In this document: piece by piece, positions 1-5,668 of the stretch
Layout of the letters: each line of letters begins with the position of its first letter
Position numbering within the stretch: position 1 is the stretch's first letter
Assembly (NCBI GenBank): GCA_017308345.1
Contig: JAFKFE010000427.1
Location: 1 to 5,668, forward strand
DNA: 5,668 bases
Direction: 5' to 3'
Origin: Alphaproteobacteria bacterium
GTDB taxonomy: Bacteria > Pseudomonadota > Alphaproteobacteria > Rhizobiales > Rhizobiaceae
Notes under the pieces: generated by a model
What the model saw: the letters and a program-made list of their open reading frames with translations, nothing else
Databases searched by the model: none
Told to the model about the DNA's origin: nothing
Program-made: the position numbers and the translations under genes

Positions 1-962
1 TCCTGCGCGCCATCCATGAATCCGGCCGCAAGGACATCGACGTCGTCGCTGTCAACGACCTCGGCCCGGTCGAGACCAACGCGCACCTTTTGCGCTATGA
101 CAGCGTGCATGGCCGCTTCCCGCACGAGGTGACCGTCGACGGCGACCAGATCTCGGTCGGCAAGGAGAAGTTCAAGGTCACGGCGATCAAGGACCCGAGC
201 CAGCTGCCGTGGAAGGAACTCGGCGTCGACATCGCGCTCGAGTGCACCGGCATCTTCACCGCCCGCGACAAGGCCGCCGCGCACCTGGCCGCCGGCGCCA
301 AGCGCGTCCTGGTCTCGGCTCCGTCCGACGGCGCCGACCTCACCGTCGGCTACGGCATCAATCACGACAAGCTGACCAAGGACCACATCGTCATCTCGAA
401 CGCGTCCTGCACCACCAACTGCCTGGCGCCGCTGGCGGCCGTGCTGCACGAGACCGTCGGCATCGAGAAAGGCATGATGACGACGATCCACTCCTACACC
501 GGCGACCAGCCGACGCTGGACACCATGCACAAGGACCTCTACCGCGCCCGCGCGGCCGCGCTCTCGCAGATTCCGACCTCGACGGGCGCCGCCAAGGCGA
601 TCGGCCTGGTGCTGCCCGACCTCAAGGGCAAGCTCGACGGCATCTCGATCCGCGTGCCGACCCCGAATGTCTCGGTCGTCGACCTCAAGTTCATCGCCAA
701 GCGTTCGACCACCGCGCAGGAGATCAACGAAGCCGTCATCGCCGCCTCAAAGGGCAAGCTGAAGGGTGTGCTCTCGGTCACCCATCATCCGAACGTCTCG
801 ATCGACTTCAACCACGATCCGCATTCCTCGATCGTGGCGCTAGACCAGACCAAGGTCATGGACGGCAACCTCGTTTCGGTCCTGTCCTGGTACGACAACG
901 AATGGGGCTTCTCCAACCGCATGGGCGATACCGCCGTTGCCTTCGGCAAGACCATCGCCTGA
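1..962 (+). CDS. gap: Glyceraldehyde-3-phosphate dehydrogenase (type I), 5'-truncated by the window edge
   Basis: Cytosolic enzyme that oxidises and phosphorylates glyceraldehyde-3-phosphate to 1,3-bisphosphoglycerate with NAD(P)+, reversibly. The reading frame is open from base 3, so 319 residues are visible. About 17 residues, including the start and the N-terminal nucleotide-binding INGFGRIGR-type motif, should lie upstream if the protein has the usual ~336 residues. An in-frame TTG at 90 is not the start, because conserved sequence (RAIHESG, VAVNDLG) precedes it. The catalytic motif SNASCTTN has its nucleophilic Cys at codon 408-410. The catalytic His of HSYTGDQ is at 489-491. RVPTPNVSVVDL and the C-terminal SWYDNEWGFSNR are intact. 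Asp at 57-59, at the end of the second beta strand, favours NAD+. The two positions that are Leu-Pro in strictly NAD-dependent enzymes and Ala-Ser in NADP-using chloroplast forms read Thr-Met here, so cofactor preference is not settled. A strong terminator begins 23 bases after the stop. Confidence 0.97.
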   Translation, partial: LRAIHESGRKDIDVVAVNDLGPVETNAHLLRYDSVHGRFPHEVTVDGDQISVGKEKFKVTAIKDPSQLPWKELGVDIALECTGIFTARDKAAAHLAAGAKRVLVSAPSDGADLTVGYGINHDKLTKDHIVISNASCTTNCLAPLAAVLHETVGIEKGMMTTIHSYTGDQPTLDTMHKDLYRARAAALSQIPTSTGAAKAIGLVLPDLKGKLDGISIRVPTPNVSVVDLKFIAKRSTTAQEINEAVIAASKGKLKGVLSVTHHPNVSIDFNHDPHSSIVALDQTKVMDGNLVSVLSWYDNEWGFSNRMGDTAVAFGKTIA

Positions 963-985
963 TCGAACGCTCGCTAAGCTGTTTG

Positions 986-1014
986 AAACGCCCGGCTTCG
1001 GCCGGGCGTTTTTT
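986..1014 (+). terminator. Intrinsic terminator of gap with UUCG tetraloop
   Basis: A perfect 8-bp G+C-only stem (989-996 pairing with 1001-1008) closes on TTCG. The closing pair is C-G, giving the extra-stable cUUCGg tetraloop. Three A-T pairs (986-988 with 1009-1011) extend the stem, and a T6 run spans 1009-1014. Only three A residues precede the stem, so it should work mainly on the + strand. It probably insulates the antiporter gene from gap transcription. Confidence 0.93.
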
Positions 1015-1120
1015 ATTGGCCGGCTGAGCCAAAAACCACGCTCTCGCCTTGCACCGGCCATGTCTTCGCCCCACTCTCCCGTAAATCGACAAATGAGAGG
1101 GACTTGAGGGGCAATAGCGG

Positions 1121-3004
1121 ATGGAGCATGCGATCTATCTCGTGACGCTGGTCGGCACGGCGCTCATCCTCGCCGCCGCGTTTTCGAGCCTGATCGCCTT
1201 CCGCTTCGGCGCTCCCCTTCTGCTTCTCTTTCTTTGCATCGGACTGGCCACCGGCGTCGACGGCCTCGGTATCGAATTCGACAATGCGCGGTTGGCTTAT
1301 TTTGCCGGCTCACTGGCTCTGGCCATCATCCTGTTCGATTCCGGTTTCGGCACGCCGCTCAACGCATTGCGGCAGGCGGCCGGGCCGGCGCTGTCGCTGG
1401 CCACGATCGGCGTCGTCCTGACCACGGGCATCTTCAGCGTCGCCGCTTCCTATTTTCTCAACCTCAGTTGGCTGGAATCGTCCCTGCTCGGCGCTGCCGT
1501 CGCCTCGACCGACGCGGCCGCCGTGTTCTTCCTGCTGCGCGCCGGCGAGATCCATCTGCGCGAACGCGTGCGTTCGACGCTGGAGGTGGAATCCGGCACC
1601 AACGATCCGATCGCGATCTTCCTCACCATCACCCTGGTCGAGATCATCGCCGCGCACGCCAACCCCGAAGCCAATGCGCTGGCCGCCAACCTCTTGCTCG
1701 GCTTCCTTGCCAATATGGGACTTGGCGCCGTCATCGGCATCATCGGCGGCTTTGGCATCGTGCGTCTTGTCGAGCGGCTCAATCTTGATCACGGCCTGCT
1801 GCCGATCTTCGTGCTGACGCTGTCGCTGATGGTGTTCGCCGCCGCGGGCGCCATCGGCGGCTCCGGCTTCCTGGCCGTCTATCTTGCCGGACTGATCGCC
1901 GGCAACTCCGACATCCGCGCCGTAACCATCCTCAGGCGCTTCCAGGACGGCATGTCGTGGCTGGCGCAGATCATCATGTTCCTGATCCTCGGCCTGTTCG
2001 CCACACCTTCGCAGTTCCCCGCGATCCTGGTGCCGGCGGTCCTGCTCGGCCTGTTCCTGATCTTCGTGGCGCGGCCCTTGGCCGTCTGGCTCTGCCTGAT
2101 CCCGTTCCGCCTGCCGCGCCCCGAGGTCGCCTTCGTGTCCTGGGTCGGCCTGCGCGGCGCCGTCTCGATCCTGCTTGCCATCACGCCGCTGCTCGGCGGC
2201 CTCGAACATGGCCGCCTGATCTTCAACGCCGCTTTCATCATCGTGCTCGTGTCTCTGGTGGTGCAGGGCTGGACGGTCGGTCCGCTGGCGCGCCGCCTCG
2301 GCCTGATCGTGCCGGCGCGTCTCGGGCCGCTGGACAAGGTGGAGCTCGAATTGCCTGGCTCGGCCCATCACGAACTGCTTGCCTATCGCGTGGCGCCCGG
2401 CAGCCCGGTGGCGCGCGGCGAGCGCATCCCGCGTTGGGCAAGGCCCTCGCTGGTGCTGCGCGACGGCCGCTCGATGCGCTTCCAGGACATGGGCCGGCTC
2501 GCCGCCGGCGATCAGGTCTTTATCTTCGTGCCGGACCGCTACCCGCGCCTGCTCGACAAGCTCTTCGCCAGCCGCGCCGTCGTCGATCCCGAGGATGCCG
2601 ATTTCTTCGGCGCCTTCGCGCTCGACCCCGCCCGCTCGGCGGCGGAGCTGGAAGCAGCCTATGCGCCGGGCCTGACCGAGGCCGAACAGAAACTCACCGT
2701 CGCGGCGCTCGTCACGGAGCGGCTCGGCGGCCATGCCGAATATGCCGACCGCGTAATGATCGGGCCGATCGAGCTGATCGTTCGCGATGTCGACGAGAAA
2801 GGCAGGATCACCGGGCTCGGGCTCTCCTTCGAGCCGACCGCGCCGGTGGCGCGCGTGCCGGTTTTCCTGAGCGCCGGCGAGATCGGCGACCGCATCGCCG
2901 CCCTGATCCGCAACTGGCGCGGGCCGGCGGAAAAGCGGGCAACCCCACCGGTCGACCCGGTGGCGACCGAACCGGACGGACAGAAGGCAACCACCGACGG
3001 CTGA
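1121..3004 (+). CDS. nhaP2: CvrA/NhaP2-type K+/H+ antiporter with cytoplasmic regulatory tail
   Basis: Inner-membrane monovalent cation/proton antiporter of the CPA1 superfamily. Relatives (E. coli CvrA, Vibrio NhaP2) expel K+ in exchange for H+ and help in K+, pH and osmotic adjustment. Residues 1-395 are a hydrophobic multi-helix transport domain with many Gly/Ala/Leu/Ile-rich spans. Diagnostic motifs include FDNARLAY (53-60), LALAIILFDSG (65-75), STDAAAVF (129-136), ESGTNDPIAI (157-166, with the ion-binding Asn161-Asp162 pair) and WVGLRGAVSI (341-350). Residues ~403-484 look like an RCK_C/TrkA-C ligand-binding domain. Residues ~490-572 look like a CorC/HlyC transporter-associated domain. 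Residues after ~600 are a polar, Pro/Thr/Asp-rich tail. At 627 residues it is somewhat longer than E. coli CvrA (578 from memory). ATG 1121 is preceded by GAGGGG (1106-1111) at 9 bases, and hydrophobic sequence begins within ten residues, which supports this start. Ion specificity (K+ or Na+) cannot be decided from sequence. It is flanked by terminators, so it is probably monocistronic. Confidence 0.92.
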   Translation: MEHAIYLVTLVGTALILAAAFSSLIAFRFGAPLLLLFLCIGLATGVDGLGIEFDNARLAYFAGSLALAIILFDSGFGTPLNALRQAAGPALSLATIGVVLTTGIFSVAASYFLNLSWLESSLLGAAVASTDAAAVFFLLRAGEIHLRERVRSTLEVESGTNDPIAIFLTITLVEIIAAHANPEANALAANLLLGFLANMGLGAVIGIIGGFGIVRLVERLNLDHGLLPIFVLTLSLMVFAAAGAIGGSGFLAVYLAGLIAGNSDIRAVTILRRFQDGMSWLAQIIMFLILGLFATPSQFPAILVPAVLLGLFLIFVARPLAVWLCLIPFRLPRPEVAFVSWVGLRGAVSILLAITPLLGGLEHGRLIFNAAFIIVLVSLVVQGWTVGPLARRLGLIVPARLGPLDKVELELPGSAHHELLAYRVAPGSPVARGERIPRWARPSLVLRDGRSMRFQDMGRLAAGDQVFIFVPDRYPRLLDKLFASRAVVDPEDADFFGAFALDPARSAAELEAAYAPGLTEAEQKLTVAALVTERLGGHAEYADRVMIGPIELIVRDVDEKGRITGLGLSFEPTAPVARVPVFLSAGEIGDRIAALIRNWRGPAEKRATPPVDPVATEPDGQKATTDG

Positions 3005-3027
3005 TGTCTCACGGCGACATCATTTTT
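3002..3027 (+). terminator. Probable intrinsic terminator overlapping the antiporter stop codon
   Basis: TGATGTC (3002-3008) is perfectly complementary to GACATCA (3016-3022), with a 7-base loop, and T5 follows at 3023-3027. The first three bases of the left arm are the TGA stop codon of the antiporter gene. The stem has only three G-C pairs in seven, so it is much weaker than the gap and fba terminators. Translating ribosomes reaching the stop could melt it. It may give partial termination and leave some read-through into pgk. Confidence 0.6.
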
Positions 3028-3040
3028 GCGCGCGCGCTTC

Positions 3041-3087
3041 AACGCGGCCCTTGCATCGTCCTTCGCGCCGGGTAAGGTCGCCGCGTT
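3041..3087 (+). promoter_or_regulatory. Long stem-loop in the pgk leader
   Basis: AACGCGGC (3041-3048) is perfectly complementary to GCCGCGTT (3080-3087). Four more pairs, CCTT (3049-3052) with AAGG (3074-3077), continue the stem across a two-base bulge (TC, 3078-3079). This gives 12 pairs around a 21-base loop. Only four T residues (3086-3089) follow, two of them inside the stem, so it is a poor terminator candidate. The pgk Shine-Dalgarno (3097-3101) lies just outside and stays unpaired. It could be a 5'-UTR stabilising hairpin or a DNA-level operator. The only -35/-10-like pair I could find (TTGCAT 3051-3056, TAAGGT 3073-3078) lies inside it and is weak. Confidence 0.4.
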
Positions 3088-3107
3088 TTCGCTAAAAAGG
3101 AACGACC

Positions 3108-4304
<1,197 letters not shown>

Positions 4305-4318
4305 AGGCGCCAGCTTCT

Positions 4319-4334
4319 TTCACGCGATTCACGC
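4319..4334 (+). repeat. Nine-base-spaced direct repeat in the pgk-fba spacer
   Basis: TTCACGC occurs at 4319-4325 and again at 4328-4334, a tandem heptamer with a 9-base period. It lies between two GGCGCC hexamers (4306-4311 and 4340-4345), which are self-complementary and could pair around it. The 95-base spacer has no T-run that would make a terminator and no clear promoter. The repeat could be part of a binding site, but in such GC-rich DNA it may also be chance. Confidence 0.25.
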
Positions 4335-4399
4335 TTTTCGGCGCCATTCCTTTGGCGGTAATGTTCTGCCGCGCGGGACTAACATCCTAGGAGAGCACC

Positions 4400-5425
4400 A
4401 TGAGCGAACGTCTCGAAGACATTGCCGTCGCGATCGTGGCCGGTGGCAAGGGGCTTTTGGCCGCCGACGAGAGCTCCGGCACCATCAAGAAGCGCTTCGA
4501 CGTGATCGGCGTCGAATCGACCGCCGACAGCCGCCGCGACTATCGCGAGATGATGTTCCGCGCCAAGGAGGCGATGTCCCGGTACATCTCCGGCGTCATC
4601 CTCTATGACGAGACCATCCGCCAGAAGGCGGCCGACGGCACGCCGCTGGTCGATATCATCAAGGCGGCCGGTTCCATTCCGGGCATCAAGGTCGACCTCG
4701 GCGCCAAGCCTCTCGCCGGCTTTCCCGGCGACACCATCACCGAGGGCCTCGACGGCCTGCGCGAGCGGCTCGCCGACTATTACAAGCTCGGCGCCCGTTT
4801 CGCCAAATGGCGCGCGGTGATCGATATCGACACCGGCAAGGGCGTGCCATCGGCTAATTCGATCGCCTCGAACACCCATGCGCTGGCCCGCTATGCCGCG
4901 CTCTGCCAGGAGGCCGGCATCGTGCCGATCGTCGAGCCGGAGGTGCTGATGGACGGCGCCCACTCCATCGACACCTGCTACGATGTCTCGAAAGCGACGC
5001 TGGTCAGGCTCTATGACGAGCTCTACGCGGCGCGCGTCGTGCTGGAAGGCTCGATCCTGAAGCCCAACATGGTCATCTCGGGCAGAAAATCGGGCAGGAC
5101 CGACAGCCCTGAGGAAGTCGCCGAGAAGACGATAAAGCTGTTCCGCCAGGTGGTGCCGGCGGCGGTGCCGGGAATCGCCTTCCTCTCCGGCGGGCAGGAG
5201 GACGAGGAGGCGACCGCCAACCTCAACGCCATCAACGCCATCGGCCCGCATCCCTGGAAGCTCACCTTCTCCTATGGGCGCGCGCTGCAGGCCGCGCCGC
5301 AGAAGGCGTGGAGCGGCAAGGCATCGAACGTCGCCGCCGGCCAGGCCGCCTTCACCCACCGCGCCCGCATGAACCATCTGGCAGCGCTCGGGAAATGGCA
5401 GCCGGCGCTGGAAAAAGCCGCCTGA
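4400..5425 (+). CDS. fba: Fructose-bisphosphate aldolase, class I (Schiff-base type)
   Basis: Cleaves fructose-1,6-bisphosphate to dihydroxyacetone phosphate and glyceraldehyde-3-phosphate, or condenses them in gluconeogenesis, through a lysine Schiff base and without a metal. The 341-residue protein aligns by motif with the animal/plant-type class I family: LLAADESSGTIKKRF (19-33, Asp23), DETIRQKA (70-77), ARFAKWRAVI (132-141, Lys136), VEPEVLMDGAHS (178-189, Glu179), LEGSILKPNMV (215-225, Schiff-base Lys221), SGGQEDEEA (263-271) and FSYGRALQ (290-297, Arg294). The C-terminal tail ends in Glu-Lys-Ala-Ala and lacks the terminal Tyr that tunes activity in animal muscle aldolase. ATG 4400 follows AGGAG (4389-4393) at six bases. 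It is the last gene of the probable pgk-fba unit, with a strong terminator beginning 22 bases after the stop. Annotations of rhizobial orthologues also use the symbol fbaB, although this is not the E. coli-type (DhnA family) class I enzyme. Confidence 0.96.
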   Translation: MSERLEDIAVAIVAGGKGLLAADESSGTIKKRFDVIGVESTADSRRDYREMMFRAKEAMSRYISGVILYDETIRQKAADGTPLVDIIKAAGSIPGIKVDLGAKPLAGFPGDTITEGLDGLRERLADYYKLGARFAKWRAVIDIDTGKGVPSANSIASNTHALARYAALCQEAGIVPIVEPEVLMDGAHSIDTCYDVSKATLVRLYDELYAARVVLEGSILKPNMVISGRKSGRTDSPEEVAEKTIKLFRQVVPAAVPGIAFLSGGQEDEEATANLNAINAIGPHPWKLTFSYGRALQAAPQKAWSGKASNVAAGQAAFTHRARMNHLAALGKWQPALEKAA

Positions 5426-5447
5426 CGCAACGCCCCTTCATGCCTTG

Positions 5448-5482
5448 AAAACCCGGGCCAGTGGCCCGGGTTTTTGTTTTTT
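5448..5482 (+). terminator. Intrinsic terminator after fba
   Basis: Eight G-C pairs (5452-5459 with 5463-5470) close on a three-base loop. Four A-T pairs extend the stem (5448-5451 with 5471-5474). The T-tract is T5-G-T6 (5471-5482). The AAAA on the left arm means it could also work weakly for transcription from the other side. It marks the 3' end of the pgk-fba transcript. Confidence 0.94.
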
Positions 5483-5526
5483 GTGCGCCGCATTCCTACC
5501 TGATGCAGCGAAACAGCGGCGGCCGA

Positions 5527-5631
5527 TGCATGTCGCGCAAAAGTGTGTGCCGGTTTTGCGAATACGACATACACAAGCGCGAAAACATAAAGCGCGCCGC
5601 CTGGATCCGTTTCAGCGCGACGCGCTCTATG
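5527..5631. repeat. Double-palindrome intergenic repeat, RIME1-like
   Basis: Two adjacent imperfect palindromes separated by 12 bases. The first (5527-5573) pairs ATGTCG (5530-5535) with CGACAT (5565-5570) and CGCAAAA (5536-5542) with TTTTGCG (5554-5560). It has a four-base bulge (5561-5564) and an 11-base loop; two more outer pairs follow after one mismatch. The second (5586-5631) pairs CATA with TATG, then AGCGCG (5591-5596) with CGCGCT (5621-5626), then CGC (5598-5600) with GCG (5617-5619). Its two mismatches are both A/C, and its loop is 16 bases. The two-palindrome form and ~105-base size fit my memory of RIME1, a ~108-base rhizobial intergenic mosaic element. ATGCATGTCGCGCAAAAGTG also resembles a motif I recall from many rhizobial intergenic regions. 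Family assignment is from memory, not from a search. It is non-coding and lies between the fba terminator and a presumed next gene. Confidence 0.68.
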
Positions 5632-5662
5632 TCGGATCGCGCCCATGTCGAACGTCCTTGGC

Positions 5663-5668
5663 AGGAGA
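5663..5668 (+). promoter_or_regulatory. Candidate Shine-Dalgarno of a gene starting beyond the window
   Basis: AGGAGA is the last sequence in the window and resembles the AGGAG and AAGGA sites that precede fba and pgk. If a start codon lies 5-9 bases further on, it would serve a + strand gene whose product cannot be identified here. No promoter is evident in 5483-5662, which is mostly taken up by the palindromic repeat. Confidence 0.35.

Noticed and set aside
1074..1099. CTCTC/GAGAG short inverted repeat before the antiporter gene
   Set aside because: Only five pairs around a 16-base loop; expected by chance and without a T-run.
1310..2734. Long open frame on the - strand (474 codons) opposite the antiporter gene
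   Set aside because: Its product is low-complexity, rich in Gln, Asp, Glu, Arg and Gly. That is what antisense of a high-GC gene with G/C-ending codons gives. No recognisable motif, and the + strand gene is unmistakable.
3028..3037. Alternating GC run (GC)5 after the antiporter terminator
   Set aside because: A short Z-DNA-prone tract, but such runs are frequent in GC-rich intergenic DNA and nothing else supports a function.
1957..3075. Second + strand frame of 372 codons inside the antiporter gene, running into the pgk leader
   Set aside because: Arg/Pro/Ala-rich frame-shifted reading of the antiporter, with no independent motif. The true frame keeps recognisable transporter and RCK_C-like sequence throughout.
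3051..3078. TTGCAT-16-TAAGGT as a sigma-70-type promoter for pgk
   Set aside because: The -10 matches the consensus at only three of six positions. Mentioned within the leader entry but not listed as a promoter.
4352..4385. TTGGCG and TAACAT as a promoter for fba
   Set aside because: Spacing between the two hexamers is 22 bases, too long for a normal promoter; no better pair found in the spacer.
4379..5377. Long open frame on the - strand (332 codons) opposite fba
   Set aside because: Shadow of the class I aldolase gene; Gly/Asp/Arg/His-rich without motifs.
5272..5646. Small - strand open frame crossing the fba 3' end, the terminator and the palindromic repeat
   Set aside because: It would be coded across a strong terminator and a repeat element and overlaps conserved aldolase sequence; no plausible product.

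Overview
This 5.7 kb window is GC-rich chromosomal DNA from an alphaproteobacterium, most likely a rhizobial-type member of the Rhizobiales (Mesorhizobium or a close relative). Three things point there. The GAPDH and PGK sequences are of alphaproteobacterial type. The fructose-bisphosphate aldolase is a metal-independent class I enzyme next to gap and pgk, as I recall from rhizobia. The last 140 bases carry a two-palindrome intergenic element resembling the RIME1 family described from rhizobia. The genus is an inference, not proven by the sequence.

Layout, all genes on the + strand: (1) the 3' part of gap (GAPDH, start outside the window), closed by a very strong intrinsic terminator with a UUCG loop; (2) a 627-residue CvrA/NhaP2-type K+/H+ antiporter, ending in a hairpin-plus-T5 structure that overlaps its own stop codon; (3) a roughly 100-base leader with a long stem-loop, then pgk (phosphoglycerate kinase); (4) a 95-base spacer without a terminator, then a class I aldolase gene (fba); (5) a strong terminator after fba; (6) a 105-base double-palindrome repeat; (7) a Shine-Dalgarno-like sequence in the last six bases, suggesting that another + strand gene starts just past the window.

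GAPDH, PGK and aldolase catalyse neighbouring reversible steps of glycolysis/gluconeogenesis: aldolase makes and uses triose phosphates, GAPDH makes 1,3-bisphosphoglycerate, and PGK converts it to 3-phosphoglycerate with ATP formation. In rhizobia, which use Entner-Doudoroff for sugar catabolism, these genes matter mostly for the lower shared trunk and for gluconeogenesis from C4-dicarboxylates (established knowledge, not visible here). The antiporter has no metabolic link to them. Terminators on both sides suggest that it is its own transcription unit sitting inside an ancestral gap-pgk-fba neighbourhood.

The window is mostly ordinary core metabolism. I see no phage, CRISPR, toxin-antitoxin, tRNA or rRNA features and no convincing undescribed system. 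The items most worth a second look are the double-palindrome repeat, the antiporter between gap and pgk, and the structured pgk leader. No gene-free stretch exceeds 300 bases.
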